This document shows, piece after piece, positions 44,561 to 56,790 of a stretch of DNA of 64,000 nucleotides (position 1 is its first letter; each line of letters begins with the position of its first letter). Made by a program: the position numbers and the translations under genes. Origin of the DNA: Aquatica leii. Lineage: Eukaryota > Arthropoda > Insecta > Coleoptera > Lampyridae. The stretch covers positions 54,460,093-54,524,092 of the forward strand of contig CM069437.1 of assembly GCA_035610365.1 (NCBI GenBank), in the 5' to 3' direction. Under the pieces are notes generated by a model, which was not told where the DNA came from, searched no databases, and saw only the letters and a list, made by a program, of their open reading frames with translations.

Positions 44561-44879
44561 ATTACAAGTCTAACTTGCAGCATATCATATTACAGAAATG
44601 AAAAATTTAGCTCATACAAATTAAAAGAAATCAATTTTGTTTTGTGGTCGAGAAAAAAATTAACAAGTATTTTACCTGCTAGTACTGGAGCGCGGGAGAC
44701 GACAAAATTAATTTTTTATAGACCAGCGGTGGCGTGCGGGAGTTTTGTATTCGCGGCACCAGACGGACGAAGTACTGCATATTATCTATGCAGCTACTTG
44801 CCAATGCAAGAAAATTTGGAACCGAATAGAAACAAATAATAAAAATTAATAGCGGCAACATTTATAACACAAACACAAT

Positions 44880-47200
44880 AATAATACAAACCTAGAATTT
44901 TGTTTTTGCATTTTTGTTCATTTCAACTTTCTCTATATTTTGCTTTTTTCATCCGGCTTTTTCGGTCATTCTCATGATGTCGGTCGACTATCATGTTTTT
45001 GAGCGCCCTACGCTTTTTCTTCCTGCCCTAGGTCGCCACTGCGTAATTATTCTACTCCGCCTTTTATTTTGAGGTCTAGCGAAGTCTATTGCTTCATTTC
45101 AACTTACAGATTCGAAGTGATGTCTTGTACTTTAGTTTGTTGTCTAATATATTTGTCCATGGCGCGCTGTGAAACTTCCAATTTATGTACTACTTCCTTA
45201 GTAAACGTCTAAGTTTCTACTCCGTATACTAAAATTAGGAGGATACATTCGTCACAAAGTTTCGTTTTTAAGTATTGTGGGAAGTTGTAAAAATACTGTT
45301 TGCTAGTTTTCCGTATCTTATTTCTTTTGCTTGTCCTTGTTTGTCGAAACTGACAGAGTGGCCTAGATATATGTATGTATTCTTCCATTTTTTGTAGTAT
45401 TTTTTCCTCTACGTATATAGGGTTGATAGTTCTGTTATAGTTGGCCATACTTTTTGATTTTTCAATATTCATACGCAGTCCAATCGTTTCTGCCACCTCA
45501 TTCAACTGATTTAGAATTTCTGTTAGTTCTTCAGGAGTACGTGCCGTTATAAAAACATCCGCAAACTGAAGATGAGAGAAGCGTTCACCGTTTATGGTAA
45601 TTCTTTTCTAATTTAGTACAACAGTGTTTTAAAGCGTTTTTTAGTACATATTTAAATACTTTTGGGGACAATGTGTCTTTCTTTCTTATTTTGCGCTTGA
45701 TGCTAATAAGTTTAGTGTTTTCAAATGTTGCTTTCAGTAACTGAATATACCTATAGGCGATTTTGTAGCGTTGAAGAGCGTTAACTACAGCCCATGTTTC
45801 CACGGTATCAAATGCTTTCTTATAATCTACAAAGGCCAAGCATAGAGGTAGGTTGGATTCGTTCACTTTTGTATTAAATGTCTGACTGTGTGAATCTGGT
45901 TCATCGTGCTGAACCCATACGGAATTCTGCCGTTACTACTACTGGTTAAAATTCGTCTAGTCGGGTAAATATTCTGTTATTTATCACTTTCGTCAGTATC
46001 TTGTATATGTGTGGTAAAAGATATATAGGTCTATATGTTTTTAGATCTGAAATGTCCCTTTTCTTAGGTAAGTAAGTATAGTCACCGATTTCTTCCAACT
46101 TTGTGGTATAGTTTCAGTCTCTAAGCAATTGGTAAATAATAATCTTAGATGTTTTATTATTTGAATTCACCGCTTTTAATGAGTTTTCCTACGATTTCGT
46201 CCTCGCTAGGAGCTTTACCATTTTTCATTTGTTTTAAATTGTTTTTGATTTTATAGCAACTTATTTTTGGTATCTCCAGTGTAATGCCTGGTGAGTTTGG
46301 CTCTTTCGTTCATTTTCGGAGCGCTTTGTTTACTCATCTTTGCTGAACATAGGTTTTTGTAAAATCGTTTGATACATCTTTTTTCCGTTTTTTTACTTTT
46401 TTGTTATGTTTTTGTTTTCGTCTATAATTCTAATTAACTTTTTTTTTCTTTGGTTATCCTTGCTTTAAACAATTTTATTCCCTTGTTGGTCTGTATTATT
46501 ATATATTTTCTCAGTCAGTTTTTCATTGTATTGTTTGATGTCTTGTCTTATATGTTATTTTTAGGTGTACTAGACAAGCAACACTTTTTGACCTTCTTTG
46601 GTACCGTTTTCTCGTTTTCTATTCGATAATAGCTTGATATTTATTTTTGTCGTTTTTTGATTCATTAATCTTTTTCGTTCTCATTTTATGGGTATATATA
46701 TTTTTGCTCGTACCATTCTGTGATCATTATCTGTACGACAATTAGTGAGTACCGTAACATCCACCGTATGCTTTTTTTTAGAAATTATAAAGTCTCAATC
46801 TCATGGTTCGTGTTACCGTCTGGGCTTCGTCATGTCCATCTTCCATGTTGAATTATTTTCAATTCATATCTCTTTAATAACTTTATATTATGTATATCAC
46901 TTTAGCACTTATTGAGTAAGTTGTGGTTATATAAAAAGCTATTCTAAAATTTATAAGGAGCAATACTCTGTTTGTGTTAGTATCTTGTTCTCTTCAGTAT
47001 AGTATGCTTTTGGATTTTAGTGTCACAAGTTGCTCACCTTTTCTCCTTAGCTTGTAAATTGCTACTATATCCCATTTTATACTATACTTCATACTTTTTA
47101 TTCTTATTCTATTAATTTACTTTCGGATGAGAGTGTTCTTATATTTAATGTTTTGTTTGACAGTCTGCTGTAACTCGGGGATTCTTACCACCCTCTCTTA
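44880..47200 (-). pseudogene. RTE-type LINE, nearly full-length endonuclease-reverse transcriptase, frameshifted
   Basis: Minus-strand order: endonuclease start near 47175 (WDIVAI-like, then GEQLVTLKSKSILYYTEENK); endonuclease end at about 46700-46800 with DFIISKKKHTVDVTVLTNC and NDHRMVRAKIYIP (SDHR motif); linker LEIPKISCYKIKNNLKQMKN and GKAPSEDEIVGKLIKSGEF; RT with LKTYRPIYLLPHIYKILTKV, NRIF and LCLAFVDYKKAFDTVETWAV (45866 downwards); NEVAETIGLRMNIEKSKSMA; LVYGVET; and the RTE C-terminus QWRPRAGRKSVGRSKT near 45000. The FADD catalytic block around 45560 is degraded. Many stops and shifts occur. It would nick DNA and prime its own reverse transcription; this copy is dead. Confidence 0.83.
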
Positions 47201-47620
47201 TTCTACAGTTACTATGTCCGCTGTCTTGGTCAAAAATAGTGGAACTGCTGGAAACTAAGGTTCCTGTGTTTTGTTTACCCATTTCATTAATGCGATACGA
47301 GGGGTTTGCCTATTAAACGCGGGTTGGCGAATAGATGTAGCTGTCTATTACTGCAACTAGGAGAGCTGGCGTTGACTATTTCTGATTTTTCCGCTACTAT
47401 GCCCTAGGCCGCCTTGCTATTTCTTAAGGACCTTTATCCTACTAGACCTTATCTTAGCTTAACTGCTTAGCGGCTCTAGAGAGGGTAATATACCACCTTT
47501 GGTGGTCCCCTGACTTAGTTTTGCCAGTGTGTCGACACAGTTTCCGGCGTGTTGCCCACTGCTGTTTCTGAAATCCGACAATCCTGAATATAGAGATACT
47601 ATCCCTAAATATATTCCCTA
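47201..47620 (-). other. Probable 5' untranslated region of the RTE LINE
   Basis: Less AT-rich than its surroundings and directly upstream (minus strand) of the endonuclease. No coding signal. The change back to AT-rich DNA at about 47620 probably marks the 5' end of the LINE. Confidence 0.45.
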
Positions 47621-49365
47621 CACCACAAACGTTAGTTCGTTTTTGTAAAATGTAACGTTAGTTTACTTACATTTAATAATAATAACTTAATTACGTGTAA
47701 ATATAGTTAGTTTAAATAACTTAGTTTTTAAATTCGTTGAAGTATAATGTAAGTAATTAAAAATCATAATAATACAATATTTTAAAATTACTGTTTGATT
47801 TTTGTTTTTTAACGTCTGTTTTTTGCAGATATTTAATATACATATTTTTTAATTTGTAATAAATATTGTTGGTGTAGTAAAATTCATGTGCGTCTTAACT
47901 TGTTATTTTTACTGACGCAAATTAGCAAAAACTGTAAAATATATGATGTATTTTAAAATATAATTTAAAATTTTATAAACCTTAACACAACACGAACTGC
48001 TGCGTATTTGTATAAAATAATAATTGCAAAAAAATATTATTTTGTATATGTAAAAATTTGTTTCTTATTTATTTTCCTTATAATTTATTTAAATTACTAT
48101 TAAATTTTTAGATTGTTTTATTTGTGTGTAGAAATAACTTTTTTGTCTCTTTTGCAATTATCTAATCAATTCTCAAAAAGTAATTTCTGTTAAAATACAA
48201 TTTAAACAACAAATAATAATAACGTTGTGCTTTTTAAGGTTTATAAACTTACAGTTAATTTCTTTTTTAAATATAAAAAGAAATAATAAAAATTTGACAA
48301 TTTAAAAAATAAATAAACAAAATTTAACTGCAGATTAAATTTACTTTTAATTTTAACTACAATTTAAATTTTAAATTCGGCAAAAGCGTTTTATCTGAAA
48401 CAAATTTTTCTATAGGAAGTTTATTTTTATTCTCTTTGATCTGACAAATGTATTTTGTTAAAAATATTTTGTTCTTCACTAATATAAGTAGTCGAAATTT
48501 ATAAACCGTAACAAACATCATTTGTTTCAAAATTTTTTATTAAGGACATAATCATTACTTTAAAAAATAATGTAATCAATTTAATTATTTGGTGCATTGT
48601 TTTGTTAAATTAATAATGTACAGTAAAATTGAATAAATTACATAACTAAAAAAAACTATTGCACCGTAGACTTAGAAAAGGTTTAATATTACTATAATTG
48701 GTCATAACATATTTTCTTTTTAGTGTGACGCATTAAACATTTTCCAAGTCAGTATCCAATGTTTGCAAAACTTTATTTCAAACAAAAAAAAATTTGAGAA
48801 AATGTTGCAATATTTAGTTTCCAAACCATGTCTATTACCGTTAAAATATTTTTTAAACTATTGATTTTACAACATTGCATTTTTTTATAGTAAGATTAAA
48901 TTACTTCACGTTTGAAGAAACCAATATGTATGTATACCAATATGAAAAAAAATATGACAATTTTGTAGAAACACAAGAAACACAACTTTAGTTAAAAAAA
49001 ATAATAATTACAATACCTGTAATAATTTAATTAATAACAAATTTAACAGTGTATTTGGTATAGAATATATTTAGTAGTCTTAGATAAAACATAAGTAATT
49101 ACAATTAACTAATACCTTTCGTCTGATATTGCCACGAATAAAAAAAAATACAAGGTAAATCAGGAAAATGTGTGTTTAATTTTTTGCAAATGTTTACTAG
49201 TGAAGGAGGTAAGTGCGTCGGTTGCCTTATTTTTCCAATCTACATTGCAGTTGTCCCTTTTATCCGTCTCTTTGTCGCCGGTTTTTTAACCTATTTAATT
49301 TAATTCTGTTGCACGTGGGTTTCTGAGTCAAGTTGTCAAATTCTTACGCCATTATGTTTTAAAAC
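47621..49365. other. AT-rich intergenic sequence
   Basis: No feature recognised. Confidence 0.45.
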
Positions 49366-49860
49366 ATGCTGTCAAGATGTAAATTGGTGGTTCAAAAGGC
49401 TTTAGAGCAAGAATTTACCCATAAATCTGATAATATGCACAGTATTCGCAAAGTTGAATGCACTACTTAAAACAGCTGCCCAAATTAAAACGGCAGATGA
49501 TACATGATTGCAACTATTAATTTTAGATATAAATTGTTTAAGTAAAAATGAACTTTTCTCTGCCGAAGAGAGCTATTAGTACAAAGCGCTAACATCTGAT
49601 AGTTCTTCAGATACAGACTTGTCACCTTTAAGAGCAGATTTTGTGTAACAGGCTTCACAAAGTGGTTCTGGTATGCAAAAAGAAATACTGTGAAGATAGA
49701 GTTATGAATATAAACCGAAAAAAAATAAAGCTTGATATATTGCTAGAAATAACATAAAGCACTCTAAAGAAAACAGAAGAAACTTTGAGCCAAACATTAA
49801 TTCAGCAAAATAGAAAACGCTGAGAAAAAATTATTTCTACCAATTGACAAAAAGGTAAGA
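49366..49860 (+). pseudogene. Degraded coding-like segment
   Basis: An ATG at 49366 opens MLSRCKLVVQKALEQEFTHK for about 35 codons. After stops, another stretch reads SDSSSDTDLSPLRADFV. Ser/Asp-rich N-terminal regions of this kind occur in DUF7869-like proteins, relatives of which lie at 51.6-55.1 and 57.5-58.2 kb, but no diagnostic motif is present. Assignment is tentative. Confidence 0.3.
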
Positions 49861-50039
49861 AAGAAAAAGCAGTGCAGTACAAAACTAAACATAGAACAAA
49901 GTTATTTTTAATTTATTACAAATTAGATATAAATGCAAAAAATATTCATTTGTTTAAGAGCATGATTGGAAAAGCTATAGCCAGGTCACAAGTGAAAGCC
50001 AAACGTCACAAGACTCTCTGCAAAAAGCCAGATCTTTTA

Positions 50040-51073
50040 TAATTAACACTTCTGCCTCGATCAAGACCGTCTGTCTGTCCAAGCTGGTAACGAATTTTTA
50101 GGTTCTTAATTCTTGTTACTCTAATGTTTGGGTAACCACAATAAAAGAGAAAGGTATGTTACCATAAAAGAAACAGGTAAAAAAACTTGAATTTAATAAC
50201 GTAGGCTATTAACAATGAGTCTTAGAAATTTCCCATGAATAACTGCCAGAAGTATCGGCAACACACAATACGTTCATCTAAACGATATCAACAGCAAACA
50301 AATTACACTAGGATTCACAGTATGCGATAACACAGAACTAGTTACTAACAATACCTAAATGGTATTACAACTACTATTACAATTGCGTAAGTTAAACAAG
50401 GTAACTTTCGTGAGTGACCTTCTTTGACAGCGACATAATAATTAAAAAGAACTTACCCGCACTCCAGTACTTGCCCGAAGAAAACGTTTTCCTCGTTGAG
50501 TAGCCTTAAATAGTTATGAATAGCAAATCGTGTCAACAAATAACTCGCGAAGATAGGAATCTACAAAATTGTTAACAATAAAATAAATTAGTTATAAGAA
50601 CTCGATGTATCGAATGCAATCGACTGATGTATAAGAAGTAGCATTCGTTTTCGGTGTGGATAATAGGCCTTCCAGAATCTTAAGCGTTTAGTGGAGGTAT
50701 TTATCAATATTCATTCTTCATTGTTGTTTATTAAATCGAAACATGTGTCCAAAGCGTGGCAGAACTGCTATCGAATTAAGAAAAAAATTACCAAAGAATC
50801 AAAACGGATGTAAATAGCTTACCCGGTGATGGATAAATTACTTTAACGGCGTATTGAAATTATAATTTCATTTCTATTAACGTAGATGTTCGTAGAAACT
50901 AGCGATACTTGAATTATTTCACCACACACCGGTCATTTTACGTAGTGGTCAGTTTAACGTCTTGGCATGAAATGAATGTCAAAGAACAATCGGCAGAGGG
51001 CGTCAAAACCAAAATCTAATTTTAATTGAACCCATATACAGAGTATTACGTTATGAAATTTTTGCACGTAACA
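50040..51073 (-). repeat. Decayed LTR of the Gypsy family
   Basis: Minus-strand start TGTTACGTGCAAAAATTTC at 51073 aligns with TGTTACGGACGAAATTTTC of the 3' LTR. GTATCGGCAACACACA near 50250 and CGCCCTCTGCCGAT near 50995 are shared with the solo LTR at 55329-56786. The opposite end fades at about 50040 without the GTAACA terminus. No internal region adjoins it, so it is an old solo or truncated LTR. Confidence 0.7.
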
Positions 51074-51159
51074 AATATTTACAAAACAGTTCAAAAACAG
51101 GTAGCTCAGTTTCTTGTCCAGATAAACTGCAAAAACACGACAATCGACAATAGACTACA

Positions 51160-51225
51160 TAAACTAAACGACGATATAAGAACATATCGACATGTCATAG
51201 GCCAATGGGCGTAACCACCAATTTA
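51160..51225 (+). repeat. Short repeat R4, copy 1
   Basis: CATAGGCCAATGGGCGTAAC and the preceding CATATCGACATGT recur inverted at about 57020-57085. In both, the block ends an open frame with RHVIGQWA and a stop, which hints at a shared coding origin. Too short to classify. Confidence 0.5.
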
Positions 51226-51648
51226 CGTAATTTTCAGGAGACAGTAAAATGCAAATAATATTGATCATTTGTGTGATATTATTGATGGCAATTTTGGTTT
51301 TAGTTATTAACATTAGATTATAAGAAATGCAAGTAATAATAGATCAATATGGTCGTTGGAAACTACTAAAACAGCTAACATTAGAAAAGAATTGTGGGTT
51401 ATGACCTTTGGCTGTAGTGTTTATATGTATCTTAGATCTTAGATTTTGACTTACGACTTACAGAATTGTTGGTTACACCAGTTGCAATACTGATTATAAT
51501 TTTTATTATGGTTTACGCCTAAATAAAAAAAACGGAGGCGTTTTTAATTTTGAAGTATTTATTATAAATTTTATGTTAATTATTAAAAATATAAAATCAA
51601 AACGAATTTTATTAAATTGAATAAACGTGAAACTAAATTATTCCTTAT
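51226..51648. other. AT-rich spacer
   Basis: Holds a 24-codon frame at about 51249-51323 whose product is one hydrophobic helix; no other evidence that it is a gene. Confidence 0.35.
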
Positions 51649-53577
51649 TTATTTCTTTTTGTTTTTCTTTACAATAGTCTTAGCAGTCGTTTTATTTTTG
51701 TTCGAACCTTTTAACTCATTTTTTGACATTTTTCTTTTGTTGGTAACCAATAGAGAAGAAGTTGATTGGGACAAAACCTCATCTATAACCGATTCTAACA
51801 GATTGACATCATCTTCATTATCAGTTTTTGCAAGGACATCAGGAACATCTTCACTTGTTTGCATTTCCAAGTATTCTTTGTGGTAGTTCTTCGGAATTAT
51901 GGATTTATCAACCAAAGTCTTTAGGTTATTGTATTTTTTCAGTGCAATTGGTAATTTTACATTATAAAGAGGAGGTGGTGATGGCTGAGCACAACTTCTT
52001 AAACTGCGTTCAGGAAGTGTTAAAGTGAATTCATTACCAGGCTTATAAGAATACCACAACCGCAACACGTTATCTTTAGAAAAAAAATCTTTTAATGCTC
52101 TTTAAGCTTAAGGCTTTTCCACAATCTGTTTTCGTTATACTGTTAGGAAATACAGCTGATTGGAGAAATTTGTAGTCTTTGAACTCCTCGAAAGTTAATT
52201 TGATAACGTGATACGGCATCTTTTCTCTCGAATTTCTTATTATTGTTGGCCATTCTGATGGAGCCCAGACAATTTTGCGCCTAAGAGATCTCTCAATAGT
52301 GGCATGCACAGAATCGGCTGGCATATACGTATGCCCTGGCAGAAGGAATGTTATGCATATTGAAGTAATATTGTTACTATAGAAACGTATAAACCATGCT
52401 AAAGCGCTTATAATTTGTTTATTCTTGTTTTGCCCTGGGCAAAAATCACACATTAGCAAAATAGAGTTAGCATTTTCTCTACGATCTACGTTTCTCAGGT
52501 ACTCGATTAGCACAGTACAGATTTCATTACTCCTACGTTTTCCATCCACTTCGCCCTATAGATAACAGAAAACTTTTTTTGTCCCTGACTCATAAAAAGT
52601 TTTGTTATAAAATTTCCGTGAATGGTAAAGCAACATGTTGTTACCATGTGGGGTATTCAGCAATTTTTGTAAATCGAAACTTGTACACATGAACCTATTA
52701 TCAGTCTTTGACTTTTGTTGATCGGTTAAATGCAATTGCTTGCAATCTTCTTTTTCTTCTAAATGAATCTGAAGCTTCTTAGCGATAGCATCAGATACTT
52801 CATAAGAATTGTTTTTTGTTTCACAGATTTCACATTTATCTTTCTTGGGCAAGTGAAATCCTATTCTGAATTTTGTTTTAAAAAGTACTCGAAACAATTT
52901 TTCTGATACCGGCGCTCTAATGTCGTTCATGCTGCAATGTTTTTTGTATATTCTGTATAAATTTGCAACATCCCTAAACTCTGCAGGAAGGTAAACTTTA
53001 GTTGCACTACCTCTGCAGTAATGAGATGGCACTGCAGGCAACATCTTAATAAAATCTGTCATGGTATTTCTTACTTCAAGCGGCGTTTTATGATTTGGTT
53101 CATGTTTACCGCGTCCTTCTGGTTTTGGAGTATTCATGTCAGTTCTGTTATCATCTAAGTAACAAACAACTTTCTGAGAAATATTGAGTGTGGTCAAAAG
53201 AAATTGTTGACAAACTTTAATTTTTTTCCCAAGTAATGGTAGATAATACACTTTTGAAAATTGTCGACGACTTTCGTTCTCTTTATTCCCGTATCGCCTC
53301 TTAACTGCTACTCTTTCAATGCATGCACCTAAAAAGTTCTTTTGTTCTTGCTCAGTTTTCATATTGTAGAAATTAGTAAGAAGTTGAAGACGCTGCTCTT
53401 CACTATATTTCAGCCCACAGCTATTTTGACATTTGTCTTTGCACGGATTAGGTTTCAACTCTTTAGCGTTTCTCGATTTTTTGTTGCGTTGCAAATATGC
53501 TTGACCGCTTAACTTAAGTTTTCTGTTAATTTTTCTACTACTTCTCTTTGGACTCTTTTTTATTCCCTCCTCGCCGA
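51649..53577 (-). pseudogene. DUF7869-like transposase-type gene, main exon, inactivated
   Basis: The minus strand after an acceptor-like TTTAAACAG at 53578 encodes KKSPKRSSRKINRKLKLSGQ, then ELKPNPCKDKCQNSCGLKYS. A Cys-rich part follows, then LPAVPSHYCRGSATKVYLPA, HLPKKDKCEICETK and SFDLQKLLNTPHG. An in-frame TAG at 52556-52558 sits where the family has Trp. The frame resumes with GEVDGKRRSNEI, LLMCDFCPGQNKNKQIISAL and LLPGHTYMPADSVHATIERS. A frameshift in a run of eight T (minus strand) near 52075 leads to the C-terminal SKDNVLRLWYSYKP and IIPKNYHKEYLEM. The Asp in SFDLQ, the Asp in MCDFC and a later Glu are spaced like an RNase H fold, so a DDE-type transposase is plausible but unproven. 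It needs only two repairs, so inactivation is recent. Confidence 0.75.
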
Positions 53578-53736
53578 CTGTTTAAATTACAATTTAAACA
53601 TAAAATTGGGTTATTGAAACATTTATAATTTTCAAACTTAAAAAATTGTAAACATACACTTAATGATTACTCTACATGTAAAACAATCCAATTGCAAACG
53701 TAAGTAGTTACGTTATATTTTGACTGCCGCAACATC

Positions 53737-54454
53737 AACAATTTGCTAAGAATGTGTTACATTATAGTAACCCACATTTGTAATAGTAACCATAAATATG
53801 CTAAGTTTGTATTTCACAACGATTGTAAATATTGTATATAAATAGTAGACAGTTATTAATAAAATTATCATTCAACGTTAAGTTGTTTGATCACTGACAC
53901 CTGTCCTAGAATCTGGTATCGTTTAGATACTGATTACCTGGGTAGGTGTCCACCTGTTAAGTACGCTAACACCTTCGTGCTTAATATTTGGTCCTTCGAG
54001 CCGGATCCACCCTGGACTTACCACCATCATCATTCAACGTTAAGTTGTTTGATCACTGACACCTGTCCTAGAATCTGGTATCGTTTAGATACTGATTACC
54101 TGGGCAAGTGTCCCTCTATTAAGTACAAAACACCTTACGTGCTTAATAATTGGTCCTTCGAGCCGAATTAAGTTCCACTTCCGGTCCATCCAAGGACCTT
54201 CATTAACAATTTGCTAAGAATGTGTTACATTATAGTAACGCACATTTGTAATAGTAACCATAAATATGCTAAGTTTGTATTTCACAACGATTGTAAATAT
54301 TGTATATAAATAGTAGAGAGTTATTAATAAAATTATCATTCAACGTTAACTTGTTTGAGCACTAACACCTGTCCTAAAATCTGGTATCGTTAAGATATTG
54401 ATTACCTGGGCAGGTGTCCTACTATTAAGTACGATAACACCTTTGTGCTTAATA
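53737..54454 (+). mobile_element. Miniature LTR retroelement (TRIM) with duplicated R-U5 segment
   Basis: Two 250-bp direct repeats (53737-53986 and 54205-54454), about 95 percent alike by eye, flank 218 bp. Each repeat has a TATATAAATAG box, AATAAAA and TCATTCAACG, an initiator-like sequence. After the first repeat comes TTTGGTCCTTCGAGCCGGAT, then a third, partial copy (54028-54148) equal to the repeat downstream of the initiator, then TTGGTCCTTCGAGCCG again. There is no coding capacity; the open frame 53887-54171 is a reading of the duplicated segment. Motifs after the LTR recall BEL-type elements. The insertion separates the two coding parts of the DUF7869-like gene. Confidence 0.75.
53835..53876 (+). 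promoter_or_regulatory. Core promoter of the TRIM LTR
   Basis: TATATAAATAG at 53835-53845, with TCATTC at 53868-53873, places an initiator about 30 bp after the TATA box, the usual arthropod arrangement. The partial repeat at 54028 begins at this same initiator, which supports its use as transcription start. Confidence 0.6.
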
Positions 54455-55058
54455 CCGACTATACTATCGTTTATATTATTCGCTGTGATTTCATTTTCAT
54501 TTGGCATAATGTTCATGTTGTTTGTAGATTCGTTAATAAGTTTCCTGTTGTTTGTAGATTCGTCAATAAGTTCAGTCATTTCACTAATATTTTCATTAGT
54601 AATCTCGGCAACTAAAATGTCATTTTCCGTTAGAACACATCTACGCGTAATGTTTCTATTTCTTTAATAGTCACTAAATTGTAGTCAATACAAAAGTTTG
54701 CATTTTCAGTTAGCATTACCTGATCTAATATTAGAGATTAATTTACTAATATATCATTTAGAGTAAAAATTGAACACTGCGAATTTTGAAAACTATCATT
54801 GTTTGTTGAATCATTATTCGCTTGTGACAAGTCATCATCACAAGCTTGAATTATATTAAGCAGTTCATTATCAGGTATAATTACTATTCCATTTTTTTCT
54901 TTATCACAAAGTTCTTGACTATTACTCTGGTTGCTTTTAGCAAGTAATATTTCATTAGAACTACAGTCATTTTCAGCAACATGTTGCATTTCATTTTCAT
55001 TTACTTTTTCCGGAAACCTAATTCCGAGCCTTTCTAGAATTTGTTTTCCCCGTGACAT
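54455..55058 (-). pseudogene. N-terminal part of the DUF7869-like gene
   Basis: An ATG at 55058, directly after TATTTCAG, opens MSRGKQILERLGIRFPEKVN and an acidic Asn/Ser-rich region to TAA at 54738. In a second frame the coding character resumes (RNITRRCVLTENDILVAEIT, then a duplicated STNN segment, then NINDSIVG) up to the TRIM border. MSRGRQIL-like starts and acidic linkers precede the Cys-rich core in this family. Together with 51649-53577 it would be one gene split by the TRIM and possibly an intron. Confidence 0.55.
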
Positions 55059-55324
55059 CTGAAATACGACATTTTCTGAACATAATTAATTACTCTACAC
55101 AGATGTAGTTATAATAAACAGTTTTTTGTTTAACGCGTATTTGTAAATTTAGGTATAAAAACCTAACCTATAAATTACTTAAACATTTTATAGATTGATT
55201 GTACAATAATAAGAATTTAACAGAATTAAATAAGATCTTACCTTCTTGGGATCAAATGGAACAATCACATTAAACAAATGTTAACTGCAAATTACAATAA
55301 TTATAGTTTAAATAAACAACTAAA
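55059..55324. other. AT-rich spacer
   Basis: No feature recognised; it ends with ACTA (55325-55328), the left target duplication of the solo LTR. Confidence 0.45.
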
Positions 55325-55328
55325 ACTA

Positions 55329-56786
55329 TGTTACAAGCTTTTTGGTTTTACGAACCTTGCACGGCCAACTCACAATAGTCGGAGATGGGGAGGTCTACAA
55401 TAAATACAGAAAGGATGTTCCAGGGCGCCAGAGCTGATCCAAAGTAACTTCTGTCCCGCTCAAGACAGACGGTATAAACTTGTAACTCAATTTAAGGTTC
55501 GTAACCGTTATACTCGGCTCGAGTAGCCAAAAGGAATTAATAGGTAACGATAATCACAGGAGCAAGAAAGATAAAAAGAAAGATTAACACGTATAATCAA
55601 TTTAATGTCTTAACGTTGGATAATAATAAGAAGATACGAAATGTAATGGTTTCCAGGTAGAATTAATACCTATCACAGTTTGCTTTAGTAGCGCCGTAAA
55701 TTGACAAACGTACACTAAATGCGCCAACCTTAACTTCTAAAATGATTAACAATTTGCATTAATAATTAGAGGAAACTTTGATTAAGGATTACATCAAATT
55801 TTCTAGATTATATCACAATCCTCCTACATAAATGCCTGTAGTATCGGCAACACACATCACATAAGAAAATTATGTCGAAAAGGACAGCATCGAAAGTCCC
55901 CGAATAACTAGGTTTTCCTCTCACAGCATGCGATACAAGTATGACATGTGTAAAATTACCTTATTGGTATATAAGCAATAACGCAGTTACGATCATTAAC
56001 ATTTAAATATAATTCTGTGTATAACTTTGGTGATCTCGATATAAAAAGTCAAATAAATAACTCACCTAACATCCAGCTTCCACTTACACGTAGAAAACGT
56101 TTTCTCGTCAGTGGCCTGTAATCAATAGTGAAAAGCAAATCGGATCACAATCGAGTTCACACAGAACAAAAGCTACAAAAGATAGCATTAATAAATAATT
56201 AAATGGCATATAAAAACCCGTTGTATCGTGTACTGTAAGAAATAATCTTAACACAGGTGGCTGATAACACAATCTACTTCTTCATTAAGCATAACATCGA
56301 ACCCCAAGGTATCGAACGATGTAAGTAGCAATTCAAGACAGGTGGCTGATAACACAATCTACTGCTAATTCCAAATCAACATTCTCGACACAACGTTCGA
56401 CTAGACCCTGATGTTACTTGAGTAGCAAGCCCTCACAACAGCTGATATGCTCGGTAGATTTATTCATTAATAGTAATTATGCATCCCAATGGTTGATTGA
56501 ATTCCAAAATGGTAGACAACGTGGTCGGAACCGGCCCGTGCCGAAAGAATCGTAATAAATTGTCACTCGATTTATAAATTTATGTTTATCACACGTGATG
56601 TTCTTAAAAATGTAAGAATCAATTCGATAAAAAACCTCGGCACCGGCCCATTACTGTCGTTTACAACTTCACGTTTTCTTCGTCGAATGACAGTCACGAG
56701 AAAGGATCGATAGAGGGCGTCCAAACCGTAAGCTAATTTCAAGTCAAAATACATAGGCGTACGCAATGAAAATTTCGTCCGTAACA
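55329..56786 (-). repeat. Solo LTR of the Gypsy family
   Basis: On the minus strand it starts TGTTACGGACGAAATTTTC (56786) and ends CTTGTAACA (55329), 1458 bp, and matches the 3' LTR of the intact Gypsy element from 34777 to 36218 with clear divergence. The perfect quartet ACTA flanks it at 55325-55328 and 56787-56790. No internal sequence is attached, so it arose by LTR-LTR recombination. It fixes the true LTR length of this family. Confidence 0.9.
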
Positions 56787-56790
56787 ACTA

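Noticed and set aside
53887-54171. 94-codon frame with two near-identical halves
   Set aside because: It is a reading of the duplicated LTR segment of the TRIM.
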